NCBI GenBank assembly: GCA_017557625.1
Contig: JAFYYG010000046.1
Location: forward strand, 1 to 64,000
Source of the DNA: Muribaculaceae bacterium
Lineage (GTDB): Bacteria; Bacteroidota; Bacteroidia; Bacteroidales; Muribaculaceae
DNA length: 64,000 nt
Direction: 5' to 3'
Below the pieces are notes generated by a model. The model did not search any database. It was given only the letters and a program-made list of their open reading frames with translations, and had not been told where the DNA came from. The stretch's first letter is position 1; each line of letters begins with the position of its first letter. The position numbers and the translations under genes were made by a program. Shown one piece after another: positions 53,024-60,783 of this stretch.

Positions 53024-53444
53024 GATAACAGAGCAGCAGGCAATAGATGCTCGAAAGAAGTATGTAATGGCGTTCAATGACACGATGCTACGCATCTGGC
53101 AGGAGAAGATAACAATGCTCGATGTCATTGACACTGGAGCACTGCTTGCTTCGCCCAAAGCTCTGCCTGTACGTGCCGACGGCAGATTCTTTGAGGTCGG
53201 GCTGTCGCAAGCATTCCTCGAATATGGTCTTTGGCAAGACTACGGCACTGGCAAGGAAACACCACGTGGAAACCCTGGCGACATCGGCAGGGCGAAGCGT
53301 CGCCAAAGGCGTAAGTGGTTCAGCACCAAATACTATGCCTCGGTGATGAACATCAAGGAATTTCTTGAAGAGAACCTCGGATGGCAGTTCTGCGGAATCA
53401 TTGCTGATTCTTTCAACGATAAAGTTTTTCGCAGAAATCACTGA
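53007..53444 (+). CDS. HK97 gp10-like tail completion protein
   Basis: 145 aa. The pattern AFLEYGLWQDYGTGKETPRGNP, with a basic stretch KRRQRRKW, is that of HK97 gp10/tail-completion-type proteins, which carry a conserved YGT(G) motif before a proline-rich segment. It ends the portal operon and is followed by a terminator at 53509. Confidence 0.6.
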   Translation: MNGTNRITEQQAIDARKKYVMAFNDTMLRIWQEKITMLDVIDTGALLASPKALPVRADGRFFEVGLSQAFLEYGLWQDYGTGKETPRGNPGDIGRAKRRQRRKWFSTKYYASVMNIKEFLEENLGWQFCGIIADSFNDKVFRRNH

Positions 53445-53462
53445 TAATTAGATTATTTATCG

Positions 53463-53547
53463 TATTTTTGCGAAATCAAAATTAATTAAGGTTTTGAATG
53501 CTTTTGACACAAAAACTGCGGCTGTCACGTCGCAGTTTTTGTCTTTT
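53463..53547 (+). terminator. Promoter box and terminator between operons
   Basis: -7 box TATTTTTG at 53463-53470 is followed by the hairpin ACAAAAACTGCG / CGCAGTTTTTGT (53509-53542) and CTTTT. Read together they could be a short attenuated transcript or, more simply, a terminator for the portal operon. Confidence 0.55.
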
Positions 53548-53567
53548 ATGGTGTGATTCAATCATAG

Positions 53568-53601
53568 TAGTTTTGCGTCAAGAAAACCGCAAAACTTTTT
53601 T
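53568..53601 (+). promoter_or_regulatory. Promoter box with overlapping hairpin
   Basis: -7 box TAGTTTTG (53568-53575) overlaps stem GTTTTGCG / CGCAAAAC (53570-53577 / 53588-53595) followed by six T, four bases before the fibre gene ATG at 53605. A terminator-like hairpin so close to a start suggests leader control. Confidence 0.45.
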
Positions 53602-53604
53602 ATT

Positions 53605-55098
53605 ATGATTGACACAACACAATTGACCCAATTAATCTCCGCGTTCCGTGTGGAGACGGAGAAGGAGTCGATCTCGCCGGAAACCGTCGGCTCACTCCTT
53701 CAGAACATCACTGACTTGCTCGCTAATGCGTCAAGCTCCACCGAGCAGCAGATCTTCGAGAACTGGAAGGCGATTCTCTCGCAACTCAACCTCGTTGAGG
53801 ACATCGGTATAGGTGTGGAAGGCGTTGAGAGCGTGAACATCGCCATCTCTCTGCGCGACCTCGCCAACGGAGGACACTCTGCACGCCTTTTCAACATCCC
53901 TTCTGCAACACCACTGCGTGCAGGTGTGATGACCGCTCAGCAAGCAAACACTCTGATGACCATTGATGCAGCTGTTGGCGCATTGGAACTCGCCGTAGTG
54001 AACATTGGCAACAAGAACGCTGAGCAGGACTCGCGACTTGACATCATTCAAGGAGGCCATTCGGTGATTACCGCCATCACACAAGGTGATGACCACCCGT
54101 CGAAGGTGTATTTCAATATCCGAAAGCAGAACCTTGCCACTGGAGAGGAGTACAACAAGAGCAACAACAAGGAGATTGCTCCTGCGACCAACGAGAAGGC
54201 TGGAGTGATGACGAAAGCACATGTCCAGGCTCTGGAGAAAGCAGCACAGGATATCGGCAACCTGCGACAGCACGTCGACCTGCTGCGGCAACCGCAGATG
54301 TATGTGACCGGTGTATATAACCGTCCACATACTAAGGACAGTGTATTTCTGGGAGTGGAGTTCACGGACGTGTGGACTGGGGACATCATTGAGGCAGGCG
54401 ACGACATCGAGATTCCTGGAGCCACCGCACAACAGGCTGGCGTGATGACTGCTAAGCACGCAAAACGTCTTGATGACGCTGAGCGCGACATCTACAACCT
54501 GAAGAACGCGCCGGGCGGCGCTGCATCGAAGTCGATGTTCCCCATCTCTGTCGCGATAGAGGAAGACAGCAACGGCGTGCACCTTAGCGTGCTCGGTGCG
54601 AAACCGCTGCTTGACAGAGGATATTATCCTTTCCTTTTCAGACTCTCGAAGAAGCGCAACTACATCCCTCACGACGAGACGCACGCACGCGTGCACAAGG
54701 GATGGCACCGTGTGGGGCAAGGCACCGACACGCTGCACATCACCGACAGCGGAAGAGTGTCGATAAGCATCACTGCACTGAAACACGCAGATATCGATAT
54801 CGACGCTGAAGAGGAGAACTACAGAGAAGAAGCTGAATGGTTTGTCAACGACCGCGAGAAGAACGGTCTGCACGTGGCAAGCTACGGAAACAGAATCATC
54901 AAGATCCAATATCTGACAGGACATGAGGTGAAGTCGCATAAGGTGAGACTGCTCTATGGCATCGCATTCTCGAAACAGAAACCGTCACCCAGGGAGAAGT
55001 TCGACATGTCGCAACTGGTGACGGACATCGCCACTTTCCATGTGTCGACTGTGCCTTATAACCACGGAAGCGAATACCGATGGGTGTTCGAGAGATAA
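53605..55098 (+). CDS. Head/tail fibre-like protein with AGVMT repeats
   Basis: 497 aa. Three copies of a fibre-repeat pattern: TPLRAGVMTAQQANTLMTID, NEKAGVMTKAHVQALEKAA and ATAQQAGVMTAKHAKRLDDA, each followed by a helical DI-type heptad. The motif is typical of Bacteroidales phage fibre and head-fibre proteins. The C-terminal third (about 300-497) is beta-rich and could be the receptor-binding end. Stop codon abuts the terminator of the minus-strand small RNA. A 402-aa antisense frame is a shadow. Confidence 0.7.
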   Translation: MIDTTQLTQLISAFRVETEKESISPETVGSLLQNITDLLANASSSTEQQIFENWKAILSQLNLVEDIGIGVEGVESVNIAISLRDLANGGHSARLFNIPSATPLRAGVMTAQQANTLMTIDAAVGALELAVVNIGNKNAEQDSRLDIIQGGHSVITAITQGDDHPSKVYFNIRKQNLATGEEYNKSNNKEIAPATNEKAGVMTKAHVQALEKAAQDIGNLRQHVDLLRQPQMYVTGVYNRPHTKDSVFLGVEFTDVWTGDIIEAGDDIEIPGATAQQAGVMTAKHAKRLDDAERDIYNLKNAPGGAASKSMFPISVAIEEDSNGVHLSVLGAKPLLDRGYYPFLFRLSKKRNYIPHDETHARVHKGWHRVGQGTDTLHITDSGRVSISITALKHADIDIDAEEENYREEAEWFVNDREKNGLHVASYGNRIIKIQYLTGHEVKSHKVRLLYGIAFSKQKPSPREKFDMSQLVTDIATFHVSTVPYNHGSEYRWVFER

Positions 55099-55193
55099 AA
55101 AAAAGGTGAGCCTGAGCTGCACCTTCACAAAGGGGAATGAGCCCGAGCTGCACTCCCGCATCATGTGTGAGCCCGAGCTGCACACATTCTCTC
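55097..55193 (-). ncRNA. Small RNA with three constant-loop hairpins
   Basis: Minus-strand promoter TTTG (55225-55228), 19-base spacer, TACCTTTG (55198-55205). The transcript then has three hairpins: 55163-55187 (ATGTGTG/CACACAT), 55133-55157 (GGGAGTG/CATTCCC on the RNA) and 55103-55125 (AAGGTG/CACCTT). All share the loop AGCYCGGGCT-type 11-mer (plus strand AGCCCGAGCTG, AGCCTGAGCTG in the last). The last hairpin runs into eight T (97-104 of the block) and is a good terminator. A G-T pair in the second stem exists only on the minus-strand RNA. Loops that stay the same on changing stems point to a bound protein or target, as in CsrB-type sponges. Confidence 0.65.
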
Positions 55194-55197
55194 GATG

Positions 55198-55228
55198 CAA
55201 AGGTACGCATATTAAATGAATTGACAAA
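55198..55228 (-). promoter_or_regulatory. Promoter of the three-hairpin RNA
   Basis: Minus strand TTTG, 19 bases, TACCTTTG followed by CAT: an exact fit to the Bacteroidota sigma-ABfr consensus. It points away from the holin gene. The same design serves the RNAs at 11.2 and 60.5 kb. Confidence 0.7.
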
Positions 55229-55255
55229 GAATAAACCCAAGAAAAACACAACAAA

Positions 55256-55762
55256 ATGGAGATTTTTATTGAGACTATGAAGGGGGCATCGCTCCACATC
55301 CATGCGGTGTGGCTCGCATTGACCTACATCGCCGTGATACTGGCGATGGCCATTGATTTTGTGGCCGGGCTTCGCAAGGCGAAAGCGGCAGGCATCGCAT
55401 CGAACTCACGCGGTTACAAGATGACCACGGAGAAGGCAGCGAAATACTTCCTGCCGATGCTCTGCCTGACGTGCGTCGACATCATGACATCGGTCATTCT
55501 GCCGGCACCGTTCTTCACGATGCTGATGGGAGGATTCAACATCTTCTGCGAATGGAAGTCGGTGATGGAGAGCACCCATGACAAGCAGGAGATGCGCGAG
55601 GCGGCGAACACGCTGAACGTGATCGTGAAGAACAAGGACGACATCGTGGGAATCATCACACAGGCGATGGAGTTGATGGCGAAGAAGCAGGAACTCGAGA
55701 GTAAGAACAACAATACTAACCAAAACACAATCGAACATGAAGAAGAAAGTAATGAACATTAA
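55256..55762 (+). CDS. Holin
   Basis: 168 aa. Membrane segments at about 18-38 (VWLALTYIAVILAMAIDFVA) and 62-85 (KYFLPMLCLTCVDIMTSVIL), with GLRKAKAAGI between and a short second hydrophobic stretch (PFFTMLMGGFNIF). The DFVAGLRKA pattern is typical of the Bacteroidales toxin-secretion/phage-lysis holin family. C-terminal half is charged and cytoplasmic. It precedes the amidase by about 1.3 kb and overlaps the next gene by 26 bases. Confidence 0.75.
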   Translation: MEIFIETMKGASLHIHAVWLALTYIAVILAMAIDFVAGLRKAKAAGIASNSRGYKMTTEKAAKYFLPMLCLTCVDIMTSVILPAPFFTMLMGGFNIFCEWKSVMESTHDKQEMREAANTLNVIVKNKDDIVGIITQAMELMAKKQELESKNNNTNQNTIEHEEESNEH

Positions 55763-56849
55763 GCCGCAGGAGGTCACTGAAAACGGGGAGCGCACCGTGC
55801 GCTACAAGGGCAGCGACGGAAAGTTCCACAACATCGCTGCTGTCTCGCAAGGCTCGCAGCAGAGCACGACACCGTCTGATGCCCAGACGGAGCAGAGCGT
55901 AGTGGTTGGAAACGTGACAATCGAAAACGACAAACCCACAATCACTGTTGATGAGCTGTTCGCTGACCGATTCTACAAGATAGACTCGGACAACGGCGGT
56001 TGCCTTGTCGCCACCTCGATGGATGATGGCGAGCTGGCGCTGCGCATCATCGGCAACAGCAAAATAGGGCTTGACAGCAAAGTTGTGGAAACTGTGGTGC
56101 TTGACGAGCAGGAGCACTGGGTGCTCACCCTGTCGGGATGGGCTGTCAATCCAGTGATGACACTGCTTAGCGACCGCGACACGCTGAAGCAGCTGACGCT
56201 GAACCATCAGGAGCTGTTTGAGGACTTCCTCAATTATACTCAACTCGGTTCAGCGACCTATGACAACCACGGCAATTATTTCGGCTCATTCACCCAGTCG
56301 GAGGACGGATGGATAATCTGCGACAAGGACGTGGTGGGGCGCAACGCAACGCTAACGCTTGCCATCAACCTGGGCATGGGCGCAAGAGACAGAACAATCT
56401 TCAAGACCTTCAGGCTGAGCAACTACACCGCTACGGTGGGTTCGTTCAAGTTCAAAGAAGTCAACGACAAGCTGGTGATGGAAGAAACCTCGGGCGATAT
56501 CATCTGGGGATTCAGCGTGTTCAAGCTCACAGGTGTGCTCGGCACACTGGTGAGCTATGCCGATGAGGCGCATGTGCGCAAGGTGAACTGGAACCAGTGG
56601 CTTGAACCCGCAAACGGCGCGAAGATTATACTCTTTGGAGAAGATTCCTACATCGATGTGTACAGCACAATCTCGGACAGCGTTTACATCGACGAGTCTG
56701 TAGAACTCAACGGAAAGGGCTATTTCCTGCTTGAATACCTGTGTCTGCCTGACGAGAGCATGCCATCGGGGTATTCCTGTTTCGTTGTGGTCAACGGCAA
56801 GCCGACCATCCTGACTCAGAAAGAGAGAAACACCCATGGCGGTGCGTAA
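55737..56849 (+). CDS. Phage protein, beta-rich, unknown
   Basis: 370 aa, no signal peptide. Repeated beta-type stretches (TITVDELFADRFYKI, DSDNGGCLVATSMDDG, WGFSVFKLTGVLGTLVS). It sits between holin and amidase, so it may be a tail-tip or adhesion protein carried with the lysis genes. No family recognised. Confidence 0.5.
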   Translation: MKKKVMNIKPQEVTENGERTVRYKGSDGKFHNIAAVSQGSQQSTTPSDAQTEQSVVVGNVTIENDKPTITVDELFADRFYKIDSDNGGCLVATSMDDGELALRIIGNSKIGLDSKVVETVVLDEQEHWVLTLSGWAVNPVMTLLSDRDTLKQLTLNHQELFEDFLNYTQLGSATYDNHGNYFGSFTQSEDGWIICDKDVVGRNATLTLAINLGMGARDRTIFKTFRLSNYTATVGSFKFKEVNDKLVMEETSGDIIWGFSVFKLTGVLGTLVSYADEAHVRKVNWNQWLEPANGAKIILFGEDSYIDVYSTISDSVYIDESVELNGKGYFLLEYLCLPDESMPSGYSCFVVVNGKPTILTQKERNTHGGA

Positions 56850-56876
56850 TGTTTAACCCAAAAAATCAACTAGACT

Positions 56877-57098
56877 ATGAGCAATGTGATAAAGATGAAG
56901 CGGCTCACCGCTGACGAGGAACACTGGTATGTGGACCTCTCGCTTGAACCATCACAGATGGTGTTCAGAAAGACAGTGTATCTGTCGAACCCTGCCGACG
57001 CTCGCAAGTGGAGCTACGTGGACAAGGACACGAAGGCCATGTACGAGAAGAAGGCGAAAGAAGCTAAGAAGCCTAAGAAGAAAACCCAAAAGAAGTGA
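56877..57098 (+). CDS. Small basic phage protein
   Basis: 73 aa. Body MKRLTADEEHWYVDLSLEPS, with a lysine-rich C-terminus (KKAKEAKKPKKKTQKK). The stop overlaps a GTG codon of the next frame. Function unknown; the basic tail may bind DNA or membrane. Confidence 0.5.
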   Translation: MSNVIKMKRLTADEEHWYVDLSLEPSQMVFRKTVYLSNPADARKWSYVDKDTKAMYEKKAKEAKKPKKKTQKK

Positions 57099-57103
57099 GA
57101 ATC

Positions 57104-57715
57104 ATGGACAACAACAAAGTAGTTATCCTCGGTACTGCGCACGGCATCAACACGCCGGGGAAATGCTCGCCCGACAAGAAGTTCCGCGAGTACAAGTTCA
57201 GCCGTGAGGTAATCAACATCCTCAAACCAAAGCTTGAGGCGCTTGGTTTGACGGTCTATATCGACATTCCGCAGGACGAGGTTCCACGCCCAGCCGGCTC
57301 GGAACTCGCCAAGCGTTGCCGAATCGTCAACGCGCTGTGCGAGAAACACGGCACGAAGAACTGCGTGTATGTGAGTATTCACGTCAATGCCGCTGGCTCG
57401 GGTGGAGTGTGGCGCACCGCACGTGGCTTCGCCGTGTATGTGGCACGCCAATGCTCGGATGCAAGCAGGCGACTCGCCAAGTCACTCTGTGACACGGCAA
57501 TCGCCATGGGATTGCGCGGCAACCGCTCCATCCCGAAGGAGCATTACTGGCAGGCGAACTTCTACGTCATCAAGAACACTCGTTGCCCTGCGGTTCTCAC
57601 AGAGAACCTGTTCCAGGACAACCACGAGGATGTGGAGCTGCTGATGTCGGCAGAGGGCAAGGCGAAGATTGTGGAACTGCATCTGAAATGCATCAAAGCC
57701 TACTGTGGTGTATGA
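57104..57715 (+). CDS. N-acetylmuramoyl-L-alanine amidase (endolysin)
   Basis: 203 aa from the ATG at 57104; a GTG three codons earlier is possible. Amidase_3 fold: zinc ligands His in LGTAHGINTPGK, Glu in FREYKFSREV and His in VSIHVNAAG; catalytic Glu in AVLTENLFQ. No signal peptide, so the holin would release it. It cuts the amide bond between MurNAc and L-Ala of peptidoglycan. Its stop overlaps the next start (ATGA). Confidence 0.88.
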   Translation: MDNNKVVILGTAHGINTPGKCSPDKKFREYKFSREVINILKPKLEALGLTVYIDIPQDEVPRPAGSELAKRCRIVNALCEKHGTKNCVYVSIHVNAAGSGGVWRTARGFAVYVARQCSDASRRLAKSLCDTAIAMGLRGNRSIPKEHYWQANFYVIKNTRCPAVLTENLFQDNHEDVELLMSAEGKAKIVELHLKCIKAYCGV

Positions 57716-58296
57716 AGAAGATGCTCTTGACGCTCGCCGTACTCGCAATGCTCGTCGGCTGTCGCTCGCAGAAGAAAGTGGTGAAGACAGAAATCGCCAC
57801 CGCTGACACCTGCTCGCTGAGCAGCGCATCCACCTTGGCCACGGAGAGGCTAAGGTGGATGGACAGCCTGACTCTCGACCTTGACAGTTTCGAGATTGAA
57901 TGGCGCATGGCACCGAATCATTTTGCTGACATCGGCAAAATGATGGGTGACACGGCAATAGTCGCATCACGCTCGTCGTCGGCTGCTGTAACAGACGGTT
58001 TTGCCCAGTTCACAGCGCAACCTCGCACAGGCTCGGTTGTGCTGCGGGCAAAACACGCTTCGGTGGGTAAGGTCGGCAGACTTGAGCGCAACTCTGCGAG
58101 TTGCTCTCAGCAAGCCGACAGCGTGGAGCACCACCGCACATCCACTGCCGGCGAGCAGACGGATAATGCGAAGACTACCATAACCGAACCAATCGAGATG
58201 ACATGGGTGCCATGGGCCATTGTAGGCGTGGCAGTGGCGATGTTCATCTTCGTGATTTGGCGAATGGAGAAAGAAGATGAGAATAATCAGAGATAA
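57712..58296 (+). CDS. Lipoprotein with C-terminal membrane segment, spanin-like
   Basis: 194 aa from the ATG at 57712. Signal and lipobox MLLTLAVLAMLVGC, then a charged helical middle, then a transmembrane segment at about 160-183 (VPWAIVGVAVAMFIFVIW) and a short charged end. A lipid anchor at one end and a membrane span at the other fit a unimolecular spanin (u-spanin) bridging outer and inner membranes. Position after the amidase supports a role in the last step of lysis. Confidence 0.6.
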   Translation: MKKMLLTLAVLAMLVGCRSQKKVVKTEIATADTCSLSSASTLATERLRWMDSLTLDLDSFEIEWRMAPNHFADIGKMMGDTAIVASRSSSAAVTDGFAQFTAQPRTGSVVLRAKHASVGKVGRLERNSASCSQQADSVEHHRTSTAGEQTDNAKTTITEPIEMTWVPWAIVGVAVAMFIFVIWRMEKEDENNQR

Positions 58297-58425
58297 TCTT
58301 TTTTCATGAAGTGAATCAAGAGGGCGTGGTGCGTGAGCATAGCGCCTTCTGCCGTTATTGATGTTGAGCGGTTATAAGGATGGTGGAACACTAACCGCCA
58401 ACTTGACTGATAGAATTGCCGTACC

Positions 58426-58620
58426 GATGAATTTCTGAAACATATTTTTACTGTGCAAAGTTAGCACATCGCCCACTGCGCAAGGACAAGCCCTGCGGGT
58501 TTTGCTGAGAAATCTCCACACCTTCGGGTAGTATTTCTCGGCAAAATTCTTGCGCTCCTCGTGGGCTTGCATGTGCACTTTATCGCACGTAAAAATTATG
58601 TTTCACTTCATAAATTCATC
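58426..58620. promoter_or_regulatory. 195-bp imperfect inverted repeat
   Basis: Arms pair from GATGAATTT/AAATTCATC through GAAACATA/TATGTTTC, TTTTTAC/GTAAAAA, GTGC/GCAC, GCCCAC/GTGGGC, GCGCAAG/CTTGCGC, and TTTTGCTGAGAAAT/ATTTCTCGGCAAAA. The apex has CCTTCGGGTAGTA (58521-58533), identical to that of the repeat at 4.3 kb (4354-4366). Left arm on the minus strand: CCTTG (58481-58485), 17 bases, TAACTTTG (58456-58463). It ends four bases before the ATG at 58625. Confidence 0.75.
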
Positions 58621-58624
58621 TATC

Positions 58625-58855
58625 ATGGTACAGCAATTCTTCAACATCAGTCAAGATCAGGCTAACAGTGATCCAAACAACATCTATGTCAACATCAATA
58701 ACGGCTCAGCTGAGATATGGCTTGAGAATCAGCCCGTGTGCACTACCAACTGCAAAGACGCTCTTAAGCATATCGTTGAGCTGCTGGCTGTCAAGTTTGA
58801 CGCTAATCTGACCAACAAGTCGGAGATGATCTACGACACAGTGATGAGCTGGTGA
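58625..58855 (+). CDS. Small unknown protein behind an inverted repeat
   Basis: 76 aa from the ATG at 58625; the upstream in-frame extension falls inside the inverted repeat and is rejected. Soluble, with QQFFNISQDQANSDPNNIYV and a later hydrophobic helix ALKHIVELLAVKFDAN. The sequence of the arms places its start exactly at the base of the stem. No family recognised. By analogy with ardA it may be an early anti-defence or establishment protein. Confidence 0.55.
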   Translation: MVQQFFNISQDQANSDPNNIYVNINNGSAEIWLENQPVCTTNCKDALKHIVELLAVKFDANLTNKSEMIYDTVMSW

Positions 58856-58861
58856 TTTCTC

Positions 58862-58890
58862 ATCAATCCTCCCTAACCAGGAGGATTGAT
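58862..58890 (+). terminator. Perfect 11-bp hairpin after the gene at 58625
   Basis: Stem ATCAATCCTCC / GGAGGATTGAT with loop CTAACCA, seven bases after the stop codon. No T run on either strand, so it may act as an mRNA-end hairpin. Confidence 0.55.
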
Positions 58891-59178
58891 TGGAACCGCA
58901 GGAGGCAGCTTATGGAGATAGTGTCCGTTAGAGACCCCCAATATATTTTGCCTCTCGCCATACCGACACCGGGGCTGCGCCCTCGGCTCTTTGTGGCTTC
59001 AGCAGAGCTCGCCACTTAGGTGACGAGCCGGAAGATCATCGGCACGCCGAAACGCCCTCATTCCCACCCCTCATAGCGACAGGTCGCTTCCCTCAAAACA
59101 CCGTGCAATGGGCACACATGATGCTTACTCTAAAGTGCTGGCGCCGCCCTGCCTCCGCCGTCGGTTATGCTGTCGTGA

Positions 59179-59595
59179 GAGTGCTGCCCATGACCTGCCG
59201 CAACTCCGCTGCGCTACGTGTGCGCCAGTCATCGGGGCGTGTCGCTCTTAACCTAGTGGTGGGGACGCTCCGAAGTCGCACGGCTGAATCCTACGCTAAC
59301 GCAGGTGTCCGACCTGTTGCCATAACGACACCCGAGCACTCCTGCGTCGGCATCGGGTATCGCCATGGCGGTCGAAACTTGCTGTCGCTGCGGCTTCCTC
59401 CTTTGCTCCTTCCAAGCTTGTCACTGCGTGGCACAATCGCTGCGCAGGTGTTGACCTGTTGCCATAACGACACCCGAGCTTCCTGCGTCAGCGTCGGGTA
59501 TCGCCATGGCGGTCACCACTTGCTTTCAGCTTGACTACGTCACGTGCTACTGCGTGCCACCGCACCACGAGGGCGACACTCTACGCACACTCACT
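59179..59595 (-). repeat. Non-coding structured repeat, copy 1
   Basis: About 417 bases that recur, diverged, 708-710 bases downstream. Contains hairpin A (59320-59368, loop CTCCTGCGTC) and hairpin B (59462-59509, loop TTCCTGCGTC). Stems pair CCATAACGACACCCGA with TCGGGTATCGCCATGG; the three non-Watson-Crick positions are G-U on the minus-strand RNA but A-C on the plus strand, which favours a minus-strand RNA. Frames on both strands are open in places but read as Arg/Ser/Cys/Leu-rich nonsense. Confidence 0.55.
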
Positions 59596-59885
59596 CCTTG
59601 AGCTCCACTGACGGACGCTGCGCTCTACAGCACGGCAGTCGCCATCACACGCAAGCATCCACTACTTTGCCCATTGCACGGCAGAGAAGTGTTCGCTGCA
59701 CTCACGGTTTGGTAGAGCCTGACGGCGAACAGTGCACGATGGTCGGTTAGGTATTCGACAGGGTGGCGGGAGTGCCGATTGTGCCAAAGGCTGACGGAGT
59801 GAGCTGATGGAAGCCACGGCAGAGCCACACGCATCCGGGACATGGCGGCACTCTCGCTGCGGCCAACGCTATCAGAGGTCTTGAA
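59596..59885. other. Spacer between the two structured repeats
   Basis: About 290 bases without a gene. It holds a hairpin GTTCGC / GCGAAC (59691 to about 59730) and other GC-rich palindromes. Composition matches the flanking repeats. Confidence 0.4.
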
Positions 59886-60304
59886 AGTGCTGACCCCTTG
59901 CCATGGCGCAACTCTCCACTACGTTGCGAGATGCGCCACACAGGGGCACGTGTCGCTCGTTCCTCATGGCCGGGACGCTCCGAGTTCGCACGGCAGAGAA
60001 GACTACGCTAAAGCCGTGGGGCTCCCTTTCCGTGCGGAGACCAAAGCTTCCTGCGTCAGCATTTGGTCTCGCACCCGGTCGCTTCACTTGCTCCGCTACG
60101 TCTCACCGCCTTACCTCACTCCAAGCTTGACACGCTGTGGCACAATCGCTGCGCAGGTGGAGCGCCCTTTCCATACCGACACCCGAGCTTCCTGCGTCAG
60201 CGTCGGGTATCGGCATGGGTCGCCTCACTTGCTACGCTTGGCTGAAGCCATGTGCTACAGCATGCCACCCATCCACGAGGGCGACACTCATCGCACACTC
60301 AAGC
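59886..60304 (-). repeat. Non-coding structured repeat, copy 2
   Basis: Diverged copy of 59179-59595. Hairpin C (60032-60074) has stem GTGCGGAGACCAAA / TTTGGTCTCGCAC where copy 1 has CCATAACGACACCCGA / TCGGGTATCGCCATGG, yet the loop TTCCTGCGTC is kept: a wholesale compensatory change. Hairpin D (60171-60218) matches hairpin B with the same G-U type exchanges. Shared blocks outside hairpins include GCACAATCGCTGCGCAGGTG and GAGGGCGACACT. Confidence 0.55.
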
Positions 60305-60502
60305 CCTCCACGCTTATGTACCTACGCTGTCGTTATGCCATCGTCCCCGATGCTCGGAGGTGGCTCTAATCATCGTGACGGCAGCAATGGCATAGAGCTG
60401 TATATAAATGATGTGTAGGAGTTGAATGATGTGTGCAATGATGATATGACAGTGGTGGGAGATGGGATGCCGTTGCGCCTTCAAGAATGGGCCGTGAGGA
60501 TA

Positions 60503-60562
60503 AAAAATCTGCGCCACCGTCTCTCGACGAAGGACGCAGACAACTAAAAAGGAATGTATTAT
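60503..60562 (-). ncRNA. Candidate short minus-strand RNA
   Basis: Promoter TTTG (60594-60597), 19 bases, TACCTTTG (60567-60574) on the minus strand. About 60 bases later the hairpin TCTGCG..CGTC GAGA GACG..CGCAGA (60540-60508) runs into six T: a strong terminator. So the promoter gives a short RNA, or reaches the structured repeats beyond only by read-through. Confidence 0.5.
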
Positions 60563-60610
60563 GATGCAAAGGTAGTAAAATGTTGTGAAATAGCAAAATA
60601 CAAGCAGCAT

Positions 60611-60783
60611 TTTTATCTACCAGCAGTCACTCCGTCTCAATTATCGGCACTCCACGTCACCCGAATCACCGCCCATCGTGCACATTGGCGTTAGATACAG
60701 ATGAAGAATAGTATCGCCTACACTTGTTACTGATGCCGAAATCAAGTCAAACAAGTTTGACACGATTTCTGGCTGAAAGCGGT
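60611..60783. other. Intergenic stretch before the hairpin cluster
   Basis: No gene. It has one perfect palindrome, GTCAAAC / GTTTGAC (60746-60761). Confidence 0.4.

Noticed and set aside
53731..54939. 402-codon open frame on the minus strand opposite the fibre gene
   Set aside because: Same reason; the plus-strand gene has clear AGVMT repeats and operon context.
55097..55190. CRISPR array (regular repeats between fibre and holin)
   Set aside because: Only three 16-base units, each the loop of its own hairpin, spacers of 14-16 bases, no cas genes; explained better as a small RNA.
59103..60369. Two plus-strand frames (59103-59534 and 59842-60369) that share TRASCVSVGYRHG
   Set aside because: The shared peptide is the translation of the constant-loop hairpins; stems change in a compensatory way that would wreck a protein, and the composition is Arg/Ser/Cys/Leu-rich.
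60314..60610. 98-codon minus-strand frame
   Set aside because: Its start lies upstream of the minus-strand promoter at 60567 and the frame crosses the terminator at 60508.
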